This document shows, piece after piece, positions 32,956-41,304 of a stretch of DNA of 64,000 bases. The stretch lies in the NCBI RefSeq assembly GCF_014873495.1, contig NZ_JADBGF010000001.1, forward strand, positions 7,378,001 through 7,442,000. The letters are read 5' to 3'. Source of the stretch: Streptomyces stelliscabiei. Lineage in GTDB: Bacteria; Actinomycetota; Actinomycetes; Streptomycetales; Streptomycetaceae. The translations under genes and the position numbers were made by a program. The notes under the pieces are model-generated. The model made no database searches. It was not told the DNA's origin and was given only the letters and a program-made list of their open reading frames with translations. Position 1 is the first letter of the stretch, and each line of letters opens with the position of its first letter.

Positions 32956-33609
32956 GTGAACAAGGCGCAGCTCGTAGAAGCGATTGCGGACAAGGTCGGC
33001 GGGCGTCAGCAGGCCGCCGACGCGGTCGACGCCGTTCTGGACGCCATCGTCCGCGCGGTCGTCGCCGGGGACCGGGTGTCGGTCACCGGCTTCGGTTCGT
33101 TCGAGAAGGTCGACCGGCCGGCCCGTTACGCCCGCAACCCGCAGACGGGTGAGCGGGTTCGGGTCAAGAAGACCTCCGTGCCGCGTTTCCGCGCGGGCCA
33201 GGGTTTCAAGGACCTGGTGAGCGGTTCGAAGAAGCTTCCCCGTGGTGGCGAGGTCGCGGTCAAGAAGGCGCCCAAGGGCAGCCTGAGCGGTGGGGCTTCG
33301 GCGACGGTCAAGAAGGCGGCGGCGAAGAAGACGGCCGCCAAGAAGACGACCGCCCGCAAGACCACCTCGGCCGCCGCCAAGAAGACGACGGCCGCCGCGA
33401 AGAAGACCACGGCGAAGAAGGCGACCGCGAAGAAGACGACCGCGAAGTCGACCGCCGCGAAGAAGACCACGGCGTCGAAGTCGACGGCCGCCAAGAAGAC
33501 GGCCGCGAAGAGCGCGCCGGCGAAGAAGGCCACGGCCAAGAAGGCCCCGGCCAAGAAGTCGACGGCTCGCAAGACGACCGCGAAGAAGACCGCCGCCCGC
33601 CAGGCATAG
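32956..33609 (+). CDS. hupS: HU-type nucleoid protein with lysine-rich tail
   Basis: A 217-residue DNA-binding protein. Residues 1-93 are a complete HU domain (MNKAQLVEAIADKVGGRQQA, GFGSFEKVDRPARYARNPQTG). Residues 94-217 are a histone H1-like tail of repeated AAKKTTAKK units that binds DNA electrostatically. HupS in Streptomyces is the sporulation-associated HU that compacts spore nucleoids. GTG start with GAAGGGGAAG just upstream. A hairpin terminator follows. Confidence 0.96.
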   Translation: MNKAQLVEAIADKVGGRQQAADAVDAVLDAIVRAVVAGDRVSVTGFGSFEKVDRPARYARNPQTGERVRVKKTSVPRFRAGQGFKDLVSGSKKLPRGGEVAVKKAPKGSLSGGASATVKKAAAKKTAAKKTTARKTTSAAAKKTTAAAKKTTAKKATAKKTTAKSTAAKKTTASKSTAAKKTAAKSAPAKKATAKKAPAKKSTARKTTAKKTAARQA

Positions 33610-33631
33610 GGCGCCTGGTACTCACACGCGC

Positions 33632-33664
33632 CGGGCCGGGCTCCTGATGGTGGAGCCCGGCCCG
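33632..33664 (+). terminator. Terminator of hupS
   Basis: A 13-bp perfect stem CGGGCCGGGCTCC/GGAGCCCGGCCCG with a 7-nt loop, between the convergent hupS and the small OB-like gene. Confidence 0.85.
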
Positions 33665-33696
33665 CGGCGTGTTCCGGGGAAGATCCCGGCAGGAGT

Positions 33697-33900
33697 TCAG
33701 AACGTCTGCAAGGTGATCAGGGTGATGCGCAGGGTCTCCCCCTCGCCCTCCGTCTCGATCCTGACCCGCTGCCCCGGGCGGAGCAGACGCAGGGCGCCCG
33801 CGTCGAAGGCCGGGGCGCCGAACGGGACCGGGGTGCCGTCGTCCAGGAGCACCTGGCCGGTGCGGGTGGCGGGGTCGTAGGTGTACGCGGTGGCCTGCAT
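33697..33900 (-). CDS. Small OB-fold-like hypothetical protein
   Basis: A 67-residue protein with alternating beta-type segments: ATAYTYDPATRTGQVLLDDG, then GALRLLRPGQRVRIE and ETLRITLITLQTF. The pattern resembles a cold-shock or S1-type OB fold (G-x-V-x-LDDG, then LRPGQRV) but lacks the RNP aromatic motifs. It ends the cofC transcription unit, starting 9 bp after the cofC stop. The function is unknown. Confidence 0.75.
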   Translation of the reverse strand: MQATAYTYDPATRTGQVLLDDGTPVPFGAPAFDAGALRLLRPGQRVRIETEGEGETLRITLITLQTF

Positions 33901-33909
33901 GGCCGCAGC

Positions 33910-34560
33910 CTACTGGCCGGGGATCAGCAGGCGCGCGGCGGCCGCGGCCGTCCGGGGGCCGACGCCGAGGCCGAGCGCGGCGCGGAGGTCGTCACCGGTG
34001 TCGACGTCCTGGCGCACGGAATCGACGGCGGTGACGGCGAGTTCCACGGCGCCGGAGCGACGGTGGCGCACCCGGGAACCGGGACCGAAGACGGGGGCGA
34101 GATCGTGACCGGGGGCCGCCGCGAGCAGGGTGGTGCCGGTGCCGGCCGCGTCCGGGAGGAAAGAGCGGGGGAATGCGGCGGCCGCGTTCAGCACCCGGGT
34201 CAATTCCCCGGGGCGCAGCGCGGGCAGATCGGCGTTCAGGGCCGCCACGGGGCTTTGCGGGCGTACATCGCGCACGACGGCCGTTCCGTGCCGCAGGGCG
34301 GCGTTCAGACCGTCCCCGGAGTCGCCGCGGGGGTCCTCCGGGACGGTGTGGGCACCCAGGGCGGCCAGTTCGCGCGCGGCGAGGGGGTCGTCCGTGACCA
34401 CCACCACACCGGACACCGCCGTGGCGGCCAGGGCCGCGGCCACGGTGTCCTGGGCGAAGGCGAGGGCCAGGCCGGGGCGCACCGCGTCGGCGGCGGTGTC
34501 CGAGAGCCTGCTCTTGGCCCGCGCCAGGGGCTTCACGGGTACGACCAGGGTCCACTGCAC
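33910..34560 (-). CDS. cofC: 2-phospho-L-lactate/phosphoenolpyruvate guanylyltransferase
   Basis: A 216-residue nucleotidyltransferase of the CofC/FbiD type, which makes the guanylylated side-chain precursor of coenzyme F420. Motifs: the N-terminal LVVPVKPLARAKSRLS nucleotide-binding loop, VVVTDDPLA, ALNADLPAL with the metal Asp, and DVDTGDDLRAAL near the end. Start GTG 34560. It is upstream of the OB-like gene in a two-gene leftward unit. In actinobacteria the enzyme usually acts on phosphoenolpyruvate, which is known for FbiD and inferred here. F420 is used in Streptomyces redox and antibiotic enzymes. Confidence 0.9.
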   Translation of the reverse strand: MQWTLVVPVKPLARAKSRLSDTAADAVRPGLALAFAQDTVAAALAATAVSGVVVVTDDPLAARELAALGAHTVPEDPRGDSGDGLNAALRHGTAVVRDVRPQSPVAALNADLPALRPGELTRVLNAAAAFPRSFLPDAAGTGTTLLAAAPGHDLAPVFGPGSRVRHRRSGAVELAVTAVDSVRQDVDTGDDLRAALGLGVGPRTAAAAARLLIPGQ

Positions 34561-34725
34561 GGGCGTTCCGTCCCTCTCTTGTCGCCGCCATTGTCACCTG
34601 GGCGCAATGGGCGGCCGTAGGGCGGGGCGTACGGTGTTCTCGACAGACCGGCAGCCCGGGGCGACACTTGTGCGGCTCCGGGCCCCCGGAACAGGCCCTG
34701 GGAAGTCCTAGAGGAAGGTGTCCGC

Positions 34726-35538
34726 GTGCCCCGCCGGAGAATCGGCTTCTGGTACCGCCTCGCCGCGGTGATCGCCAAACCGCCCCTGGTGGTGCTGATC
34801 AAGCGGGACTGGCGTGGAATGGAGAACATTCCGGCCGAGGGTGGATTTATCACCGCCGTGAACCACAATTCGCATGTCGATCCCTTTGCGTACGCCCATT
34901 ATCAGTACAACAGCGGCCGGGTTCCGCGTTTTCTCGCGAAGAGCGGTCTCTTCGGCAAGGGATTCATCGGTGCCGTGATGCGCGGCACCGGTCAGATTCC
35001 CGTCTATCGCGAGAGCACCGACGCGCTGAGCGCCTTCCGGGCCGCCATCGAAGCCGTCGAGCGCGGCGAGTGCGTCGCCTTCTACCCCGAGGGCACCCTG
35101 ACCCGCGACCCGGACGGCTGGCCCATGACCGGCAAGACCGGCGCCGCGCGGGTCGCCCTGCAGACCAGGTGCCCGGTGATCCCGGTCGCGCAGTGGGGCG
35201 CCAACGAGCTGCTGCCGCCGTACGCGAAGAAGCCCCATCTCCTGCCGCGCAAGACCCACCACGTGCTCGCGGGCCCGCCCGTCGACCTCACGCGCTTCTA
35301 CGGCCAGGAGATGAGCCCGGACCTGCTGAAGGACGCCACGGAGGTCATCATGGCCGCCGTCACCCGCCAGCTGGAGCAGATCCGCGGCGAGCGGGCACCC
35401 GAGACCCCGTACGACCCGAAGCGGGAGCGGATCGAGCAGCGGCGCAGGAGCGCCGCCGCGGTCGAGCACCGGCGGCCCGAGCAGCACAATGGGGCACTGC
35501 GGGGACAGCGACGTCAGGAAGAGGGGCAGGGCAAGTGA
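34726..35538 (+). CDS. plsC: 1-acyl-sn-glycerol-3-phosphate acyltransferase
   Basis: A 270-residue membrane-associated acyltransferase that adds the second fatty acid to lysophosphatidate. The HX4D motif is NHNSHVD (His47, Asp52), with the GTGQIPVYR block and FYPEGTLTRDP (EGT substrate motif). A charged Arg/Gln-rich tail follows. GTG start preceded by GAGGAAGG. Its stop overlaps the gpsA start, linking it to glycerol-3-phosphate supply. Confidence 0.93.
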   Translation: MPRRRIGFWYRLAAVIAKPPLVVLIKRDWRGMENIPAEGGFITAVNHNSHVDPFAYAHYQYNSGRVPRFLAKSGLFGKGFIGAVMRGTGQIPVYRESTDALSAFRAAIEAVERGECVAFYPEGTLTRDPDGWPMTGKTGAARVALQTRCPVIPVAQWGANELLPPYAKKPHLLPRKTHHVLAGPPVDLTRFYGQEMSPDLLKDATEVIMAAVTRQLEQIRGERAPETPYDPKRERIEQRRRSAAAVEHRRPEQHNGALRGQRRQEEGQGK

Positions 35539-36545
35539 GCAAGCCGGTCAAGGCGGCAGTGTTCGGCACCGGTTCGTGGGGCACCGCCTTCGGCATGGTG
35601 CTCGCCGACGCGGGATGCGACACCGTGCTGTGGGGGCGGCGTCCGGAACTCGCGGACGCGGTCAACTCCACCCGAACCAACCCGGACTACCTGCCCGGGG
35701 TGCGACTCCCGGAGAACCTGCGGGCCACCGCCGACGCCGCCGAGGCCGCCGCCGACGCCGACTTCACCGTCCTCGCCGTGCCCTCCCAGACGCTGCGCGC
35801 CAACCTCGCCGACTGGACCGGGCTGCTGGCGCCCGACACCGTCCTCGTCTCGCTCATGAAAGGCGTCGAACTCGGTTCCGCCATGCGGATGAGCGAGGTG
35901 ATCGAGGACGTCGCCAAGGTCGGGCAGGACCGGGTCGCCGTCGTCACCGGGCCCAACCTGGCACGCGAGATCGCCTCCCGGATGCCGGCCGCCTCCGTGG
36001 TCGCCTGCACCGACGAGGCCGTCGCCCAGCGGCTCCAGGCCGCCTGCCACACCCCGTACTTCCGCCCGTACACCAACACCGACGTCGTCGGCTGCGAGCT
36101 GGGCGGCGCGGTGAAGAACGTCATCGGTCTCGCCGTCGGCATCGCGGACGGCATGGGCCTCGGCGACAACGCCAAGGGCTCGCTCATCACGCGCGGTCTC
36201 GCCGAGACGACCCGCCTCGGCCTCGCGATGGGCGCCGACCCGCTCACCTTCGCCGGACTCGCGGGACTCGGCGACCTGGTGGCGACCTGTTCCTCGCCGC
36301 TCTCCCGCAACCACACCTTCGGCACCAACCTCGGCAAGGGCATGACCCTCCAGGAGACCATCGCGGTCACGAAGCAGACCGCCGAGGGCGTCAAGTCCTG
36401 TGAGTCCGTACTGGACTTGGGGCGTCGGCACGGCGTCGACATGCCCATCACGGAGACGGTCGTCGACATCGTGCACGACGGCAAGCCGCCGGTCGTCGCC
36501 CTCAAGGAGATGATGTCGCGCAGCGCCAAGCCGGAGCGACGCTGA
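35535..36545 (+). CDS. gpsA: Glycerol-3-phosphate dehydrogenase [NAD(P)+]
   Basis: A 336-residue enzyme reducing dihydroxyacetone phosphate to sn-glycerol-3-phosphate for phospholipids. The Rossmann motif is VFGTGSWGTAFG (9-20). MKGVELGS, GPNLAREI, the catalytic Lys region GGAVKNVIGLAVGIADG and GDLVATCSSPLSRN are present. The GTG start overlaps the plsC stop by 4 bp (GTGA), giving a plsC-gpsA operon. Confidence 0.97.
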   Translation: MSKPVKAAVFGTGSWGTAFGMVLADAGCDTVLWGRRPELADAVNSTRTNPDYLPGVRLPENLRATADAAEAAADADFTVLAVPSQTLRANLADWTGLLAPDTVLVSLMKGVELGSAMRMSEVIEDVAKVGQDRVAVVTGPNLAREIASRMPAASVVACTDEAVAQRLQAACHTPYFRPYTNTDVVGCELGGAVKNVIGLAVGIADGMGLGDNAKGSLITRGLAETTRLGLAMGADPLTFAGLAGLGDLVATCSSPLSRNHTFGTNLGKGMTLQETIAVTKQTAEGVKSCESVLDLGRRHGVDMPITETVVDIVHDGKPPVVALKEMMSRSAKPERR

Positions 36546-36566
36546 GCGAAAGCGACCGTATGGGCA

Positions 36567-36595
36567 CTGACTGGCCCAGTACCAACGGGTACTCT
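36567..36595 (+). promoter_or_regulatory. Predicted ddlA promoter giving a near-leaderless mRNA
   Basis: CTGACT (-35, 36567-36572) and TACTCT (-10, 36590-36595) with a 17-bp spacer. The ddlA ATG is only 9 nt after the -10 and has no ribosome site, so transcription likely starts at or within a few bases of the ATG. Confidence 0.55.
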
Positions 36596-36604
36596 CGACG
36601 CGAT

Positions 36605-37762
36605 ATGAGCACCGAGAACCTCCCCCAGAGCCCTGAGCAGCCGTCCCGCAAGCCGCGCGTGGCCGTCGTCTTCGGCGGCCGCAGCTCGGAACACGGGATC
36701 TCCGTGGTCACGGCCGGCGCCGTGCTGCGCTCCATCGACCGGACCAAGTACGACGTCCTGCCGATCGGTATCACCCGGGAGGGCCGCTGGTTCCTCACCG
36801 CCGACGAACCGGACCGCATGGCGATCACCGACCGCCGTACGCCGAGCGTCGAGGAACTCGCGGAGTCGCGCGAGGGCGGCGTCGTGCTCCCCGTCGACCC
36901 TGCCAACCGCGAAGTCGTCTACAGCGAGCCCGGATCGGTCCCCAAGGCGCTCGGCGAGGTCGACGTCGTCTTCCCCGTCCTGCACGGTCCCTACGGCGAG
37001 GACGGCACCCTCCAGGGCATGCTGGAACTCTCCGGGGTCCCCTACGTCGGCTCGGGCGTCCTCGCCTCGGCGGTCGGCCAGGACAAGGAGTACATGAAGC
37101 GGGTGTTCACCTCCTTCGGGCTGAAGGTGGGCCCGTACGTGGTCATCCGGCCGCGCGAGTGGCAGCTGGACGAGGCCGCCGCCCGCAAGAAGATCATCGA
37201 CCTCGCCGGTGAGCACGGCTGGCCCCTCTTCGTGAAGCCCGCCCGCGCGGGGTCCTCCATCGGCATCACCAAGGTCGACGACCTCGCCGGTCTCGACGAG
37301 GCGATCGCCGAGGCCCAGCGCCACGACCCCAAGATCCTGGTCGAGGCGGCCCTGCGAGGCCGTGAGATCGAGTGCGGCGTCCTGGAGTTCGAGGACGGTC
37401 CCCGCGCCTCCGTCCCCGCCGAGATCCCGCCCCCCGAGGCGCACGCGTACTACGACTTCGACGCCAAGTACATCGACTCGACCCCCGGCATCGTCCCGGC
37501 GCCGCTGACGCCGGAGGAGACCGCCGAGGTCCAACGGCTCGCCGTCGACGCCTTCGACGCGGCGTCCTGCGAGGGCCTGGTCCGCGCGGACTTCTTCCTC
37601 ACGGAGGACGGCGAGTTCGTGATCAACGAGATCAACACGCTGCCCGGCTTCACGCCGATCTCGATGTACCCGGCGATGTGGAAGGCGAGCGGCATCGCGT
37701 ACCCGGAGCTGGTGGACCGCCTGATCCAGGCGGCGCTGCACCGTCCGACGGGCCTGCGCTGA
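36605..37762 (+). CDS. ddlA: D-alanine--D-alanine ligase
   Basis: A 385-residue ATP-grasp enzyme making D-Ala-D-Ala for peptidoglycan. Motifs: VAVVFGGRSSEHGISV, VFPVLHGPYGEDGTLQG, PYVGSGVLASAVGQDKEYMK, FVKPARAGSSIGI and the metal-binding FVINEINTLPGFTPISMYP. The Tyr in GPYGEDG-type loops favours alanine over lactate ligation, so no vancomycin-type D-Ala-D-Lac switch is suggested. Start ATG 36605, probably leaderless. It lies 59 bp after gpsA but has its own promoter. Confidence 0.97.
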   Translation: MSTENLPQSPEQPSRKPRVAVVFGGRSSEHGISVVTAGAVLRSIDRTKYDVLPIGITREGRWFLTADEPDRMAITDRRTPSVEELAESREGGVVLPVDPANREVVYSEPGSVPKALGEVDVVFPVLHGPYGEDGTLQGMLELSGVPYVGSGVLASAVGQDKEYMKRVFTSFGLKVGPYVVIRPREWQLDEAAARKKIIDLAGEHGWPLFVKPARAGSSIGITKVDDLAGLDEAIAEAQRHDPKILVEAALRGREIECGVLEFEDGPRASVPAEIPPPEAHAYYDFDAKYIDSTPGIVPAPLTPEETAEVQRLAVDAFDAASCEGLVRADFFLTEDGEFVINEINTLPGFTPISMYPAMWKASGIAYPELVDRLIQAALHRPTGLR

Positions 37763-37789
37763 GGCGGGCCCTTGATGGGCCGGAGGCTC

Positions 37790-37823
37790 AAAAGGTGCGC
37801 GGGGAACCGCGCGACCAGCCACA
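37790..37823. repeat. Dispersed palindromic repeat, copy B
   Basis: Contains GTGCGCGGGGAACCGCGCGA followed by CCAGCC, the reverse orientation of copy A. It lies between the convergent ddlA and DUF3515 genes and could act as a transcription stop. Confidence 0.75.
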
Positions 37824-37864
37824 GGCCGGCCCGCATCCTCCCGACGGCCTCCCGAGGCACCCCC

Positions 37865-38386
37865 TCAGGAGGCGACCCCCTCAGGAACCGCCTTCTTGAT
37901 GGCAGGCGCCAGCCCCACCAGGATCGGCGACGTGTCCTCGGCGGCCCGCTCGGCCGCCACCGTCACCTCCACGTACGCGGAGCGATTGGCCGTGGTGAAG
38001 CGGTAGGCGCCACCCTCCCGCTTCTCCATCAGCCAGTCCACCCCGTCGACGGCCCCGGCCACGGCATCGGCATCGCGTCCCTCCGCCACCCCGGGGTCGA
38101 TCATCTTCGGCGGCCGGGGGACACCACAGCGCAGTATGATCACCGCGTCACCCCAGCCCGCCGTCAGCTCGGAGGCCGGCTGCGGATCCTGGCGGTCGAG
38201 ACCGTCCACCTCGCGCGGCAACATCTCGTCCAGGTTCTGGCACAGTTTCACGGCGGCAGCCCCAGCGCTGGGAACCGCCGCCGAGCCGCCGTCGTCTGCT
38301 GAGGAGCAGCCCACGACGGCGATCAACGACACGGCCAGGACGGGCAGCCCGAGGCGAGCGGCGCGCCGGTGACGGAACGAGTTCAC
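37865..38386 (-). CDS. DUF3515 lipoprotein
   Basis: A 173-residue putative lipoprotein of the DUF3515 type found beside thiL in actinobacteria. The signal sequence RLGLPVLAVSLIAVVGC has the lipobox VVGC with Cys27 as the acylated residue. The mature domain has two conserved Cys (LCQNL and LRCGV) that may form a disulfide, and WGDAVIILRCG. GTG start. The function is unknown. It is downstream of the Lrp-like gene on the same strand, about 20 bp apart. Confidence 0.85.
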   Translation of the reverse strand: MNSFRHRRAARLGLPVLAVSLIAVVGCSSADDGGSAAVPSAGAAAVKLCQNLDEMLPREVDGLDRQDPQPASELTAGWGDAVIILRCGVPRPPKMIDPGVAEGRDADAVAGAVDGVDWLMEKREGGAYRFTTANRSAYVEVTVAAERAAEDTSPILVGLAPAIKKAVPEGVAS

Positions 38387-38406
38387 CGGCCAAGGGTAGA
38401 CGGGGG

Positions 38407-38640
38407 CTACAGGTGCACGACCGGGCAGGTCAGGGTGCGGGTGATCCCGTCCACTTGCTGGACTTTCGCGACCACCAGCCGACCGAGGTCGTCGACGGTG
38501 TCGGCCTGGGCGCGCACGATGACGTCGTAGGGACCTGTCACGTCCTCGGCCTGGACGACGCCAGGGAGCTTGCTGATCGTGTCGGCGACGGTCGACGCTT
38601 TGCCGACCTCCGTCTGGATCAGGATGTACGCCTGTACCAC
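38407..38640 (-). CDS. Stand-alone Lrp/AsnC ligand-binding (RAM) domain protein
   Basis: A 77-residue protein that is only the effector domain of Lrp/AsnC regulators: VQAYILIQTEVGKASTVADT, GVVQAEDVTGPYDVIV and a closing TRTLTCPVV strand. There is no DNA-binding helix. Such proteins bind amino acids and may modulate partners by oligomerising. GTG 38640 follows GGAGGTTCC, an almost perfect ribosome site. It is divergent from thiL. Confidence 0.9.
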   Translation of the reverse strand: MVQAYILIQTEVGKASTVADTISKLPGVVQAEDVTGPYDVIVRAQADTVDDLGRLVVAKVQQVDGITRTLTCPVVHL

Positions 38641-38867
38641 GGAACCTCCAGGGCGGCCACGAGGATCATGTGGATCATGTCGGGAAAAGGAACGCCACGG
38701 TATCGCGTCGTCGGGCGCCGGGGGGAGACCCCTGGAGGCCGCGCCGCACGCACCGGGGGGCGCGGACGACGGAAGTTGACGGTCCACTCGACCGTACCGA
38801 GGACGACAACGGCCCGCGACCGGGCGCGAGTGACACTGCAAACGCCACGAGAAGGGGCGATACGACG

Positions 38868-39833
38868 ATGAAGGGCACCGTGGGAGAGCTGGGGGAGTTC
38901 GGGCTCATCAGGGAGCTCACCTCCCGGCTCACCACCACCCCGGCGGTCCGGGTCGGTCCCGGCGACGACGCGGCCGTGGTGGCGGCGCCGGACCGCAGGG
39001 TCGTGGCGAGCACCGATCTGCTCCTGGAGGGGCGGCACTTCCGGCGCGACTGGTCCACGGCGTACGACGTCGGGCGCAAGGCCGCAGCCCAGAACCTCGC
39101 GGACATCGCCGCCATGGGGGCCGTGCCCACCGCCCTGCTGCTCGGTCTGGTCGCGCCCGCCGACCTTCCGGTGACCTGGGCCACCGAGCTGATGGACGGC
39201 CTGCGCGACGAGTGCCAGGTCGCCGGCGCGGCCGTGGTCGGCGGTGACGTCGTCCGCGGCGACACCATCATGATCTCCATCACCGCCCTCGGTGATCTGC
39301 GCAACCACGAACCCGTGACCAGGGGCGGAGCCCGGCCCGGTGACGCCGTCGCGGTCACCGGCTGGCTCGGCTGGTCCGCCGCCGGGCACGCGGTGCTCTC
39401 CCGCGGCTTCCGCTCGCCGCGCGCCTTCGTGGAGGCCCACCGGCGCCCCGAACCGCCGTACCACGCGGGTCCGGCGGCCGCCTCCCTCGGCGCGACCGCG
39501 ATGTGCGACGTGAGCGACGGGCTGATCGCGGACCTGGGGCACATCGCGGAGGCGAGCAAGTGCCGGATCGACATCCGCTCCGGGGCGATCGACATCCCGA
39601 CCCAGATGCACGACATCGGTCAGGCCGTCGGCGTCGACCCCCTCCAGTGGGTGCTCACCGGCGGCGAGGACCACGCGATCGTGGCGACCTTCCCGCCCGA
39701 CGTGAAGCTGCCCGCGCGGTGGAAGGTGATCGGCGAGGTCCTCAACCCCTCGGCACTGCCCCAGGTGACCGTGGACGGGGCGCCCTGGACCAGCAAGGGC
39801 GGCTGGGACCACTTCGGGGACATCGAGTCATGA
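38868..39833 (+). CDS. thiL: Thiamine-monophosphate kinase
   Basis: A 321-residue kinase making thiamine diphosphate, the cofactor form. PurM-like fold motifs: VGPGDDAAVV, STDLLLEGRHF, the QNLADIAAMGA helix, VVGGDVVRGD and the C-terminal CDVSDGLIADLGHIA and GGEDHAIVATF. ATG 38868 follows GAAGGGGCG. It overlaps thiD by 4 bp, so both thiamine kinases are translated together. No TPP riboswitch-like sequence was seen upstream. Confidence 0.96.
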   Translation: MKGTVGELGEFGLIRELTSRLTTTPAVRVGPGDDAAVVAAPDRRVVASTDLLLEGRHFRRDWSTAYDVGRKAAAQNLADIAAMGAVPTALLLGLVAPADLPVTWATELMDGLRDECQVAGAAVVGGDVVRGDTIMISITALGDLRNHEPVTRGGARPGDAVAVTGWLGWSAAGHAVLSRGFRSPRAFVEAHRRPEPPYHAGPAAASLGATAMCDVSDGLIADLGHIAEASKCRIDIRSGAIDIPTQMHDIGQAVGVDPLQWVLTGGEDHAIVATFPPDVKLPARWKVIGEVLNPSALPQVTVDGAPWTSKGGWDHFGDIES

Positions 39834-40639
39834 CCCCGGCTCCCGCGCGCGTCCTCACCGTGGCCGGGTCCGACTCCGGCGGCGGGGCCGGTATCCAGGC
39901 CGACCTGAAGACGATGCTGGCGCTCGGCGTGCACGGCATGAGCGTCGTCACGGCGGTCACCGCGCAGAACTCCCGGGGCGTGCAGGGAGCCTGGGAACTG
40001 CCGGTCGAAGCCGTACGGGCCCAGTACCGCAGTGTCGTCGACGACATCGGCGTCCAGGCGGTCAAGACCGGCATGCTCGCCTCCGCCGAACTCGTCGAGG
40101 CGGTCGCCGAGTTGCTGGCGGCCACGGACGCACCGGTCGTCGTCGACCCGGTCGGCGTCTCCAAGCACGGAGACCCGCTCCTCGCCGCGACCGCGCTGGA
40201 CTCCGTACGGACGCGGCTGCTGCCGACGGCCACGGTCGCCACCCCGAACCTCGACGAGGTCGCCCAGCTCACCGGCGTCGAGGTCCGGTCGGAGGCCGGG
40301 ATGCGCGAGGCGGCCGAGGCCGTCCTGGCGTACGGGCCCCGGTGGGCGCTGATCAAGGGCGGGCATCTGCCGGGTGACGCCGTGGACCTCCTGACCGACG
40401 GCTCGGAGCAGCACTGGCTGCGCGCCCGCAGGTACGACAACCGGCACACGCACGGCACGGGCTGCACCCTCGCCTCCGCGATCGCCGCGCACCTCGCGCG
40501 GGGACTGAGTGTGCCGGAGGCCGTGACGGCGGCCAAGGAGTACGTCACCGGGGCGATCGCCGCCGGGTTCGCGCTCGGCGACGGGATCGGTCCCGTCGAC
40601 CACGGCTGGGCTCTCACACGATCCGCTCCGGCGGGCTGA
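39830..40639 (+). CDS. thiD: Hydroxymethylpyrimidine/phosphomethylpyrimidine kinase
   Basis: A 269-residue ribokinase-family enzyme that phosphorylates HMP and HMP-P in thiamine synthesis. Motifs: AGSDSGGGAGIQADLKT, VTAQNSRGVQG, VDPVGVSKHG and the anion-hole/catalytic region THGTGCTLASAIAA. The ATG overlaps the thiL stop (ATGA). The next ~110 bp to the rpmB terminator show no gene. Confidence 0.96.
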   Translation: MTPAPARVLTVAGSDSGGGAGIQADLKTMLALGVHGMSVVTAVTAQNSRGVQGAWELPVEAVRAQYRSVVDDIGVQAVKTGMLASAELVEAVAELLAATDAPVVVDPVGVSKHGDPLLAATALDSVRTRLLPTATVATPNLDEVAQLTGVEVRSEAGMREAAEAVLAYGPRWALIKGGHLPGDAVDLLTDGSEQHWLRARRYDNRHTHGTGCTLASAIAAHLARGLSVPEAVTAAKEYVTGAIAAGFALGDGIGPVDHGWALTRSAPAG

Positions 40640-40749
40640 CGTCGGTCGCCGACCGCTCGGTGAGGCGCCCGAACAGGGCGGGCATCGAGCGGACGGCCGC
40701 CGGACGGACGGGCATCGGGTGGTCGGCGAACGGCCGGGGCATGGCAAAA

Positions 40750-40777
40750 AGCCGGCCCACCTGACGGTGGACCGGCT
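40750..40777 (-). terminator. Terminator of rpmB
   Basis: An 11-of-12-bp stem AGCCGGCCCACC/GGTGGACCGGCT with a TGAC loop. On the minus strand it is followed by TTTTTGCC, a good T tract. Confidence 0.88.
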
Positions 40778-40818
40778 CTGAGCAGCGAACCAGCAGTGGC
40801 CGCGCGCTTAGCTGAGCG

Positions 40819-41004
40819 TCAGCGCGAGACCTTGCCGGCCTTGATGCACGAGGTGCAGGCGTTCACGCGCTTCGGCGTCCCGCCGACCACGGTACGCACG
40901 CGCTGGATGTTCGGGTTCCAGCGACGGGACGTACGGCGGTGCGAGTGCGAGATGTTGTTGCCGAAGCCCGGCCCCTTGCCGCAGACGTCGCAGTTGGCAG
41001 CCAC
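40819..41004 (-). CDS. rpmB: 50S ribosomal protein L28 (zinc-type)
   Basis: A 61-residue ribosomal protein: MAANCDVCGKGPGFGNNISHSH and TKR-like core, closing with NACTSCIKAGKVSR. Both CxxC pairs (CDVC and CTSC) are intact, so this is the zinc-binding form. In Streptomyces, zinc-free paralogues of such proteins are induced by Zur under zinc limitation; none is present here. GTG start with GGAGTGACCC just upstream. Two palindromes lie in its leader. Confidence 0.97.
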   Translation of the reverse strand: MAANCDVCGKGPGFGNNISHSHRRTSRRWNPNIQRVRTVVGGTPKRVNACTSCIKAGKVSR

Positions 41005-41039
41005 GGGTCACTCCAAAGACTTCAGATGCACTTACGGTT

Positions 41040-41081
41040 GATCCCGGCATGCCGGGATCACGATCCCGTTTGACGGGGATC
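41040..41081 (-). promoter_or_regulatory. Tandem palindromes in the rpmB leader
   Basis: GATCCCGGCATGCCGGGATC (41040-41059) is a perfect 20-bp palindrome. Three bases away is a second hairpin, GATCCCGTTTGACGGGGATC (41062-41081). Both are 36-77 bp upstream of the L28 start, within the probable 5' leader. They may be an attenuator or protein-binding hairpins. A TATGCT -10-like box on the minus strand (41145-41150) lies further upstream. Confidence 0.55.
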
Positions 41082-41304
41082 TGAGTGGCGTTGCCAGGGG
41101 GAGAGTCCGGTTTGGATCAGCGATCCGAATCGGACAACCGGAGCAGCATACAACGACTGCGTCCGTACAACGAAACTACCATGGCTGGTCGGGGCCTCGT
41201 CCCGGCCCCCTTACCGGCGGTCACCACCGCGGGTCTACGCTGCGAGCGGCGTGCGGCGTCCCCCGGTCCCACGTCCAGCAGCCAAGCAGCTCAAGGAGGC
41301 GCAG

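Noticed and set aside
33126..33572. Hydrophobic-looking leftward frame (Phe/Ala/Val-rich) opposite hupS
   Set aside because: It is the reverse complement of the AAKKTTAKK codon repeats. The apparent membrane segments are an artefact.
38641..38867. Possible TPP riboswitch before thiL-thiD
   Set aside because: The conserved CTGAGA and ACCTGA-type motifs of the thi-box are not present.
40640..40740. Possible extra small gene between thiD and the rpmB terminator
   Set aside because: No frame with start and ribosome site; treated as the thiD 3' region.
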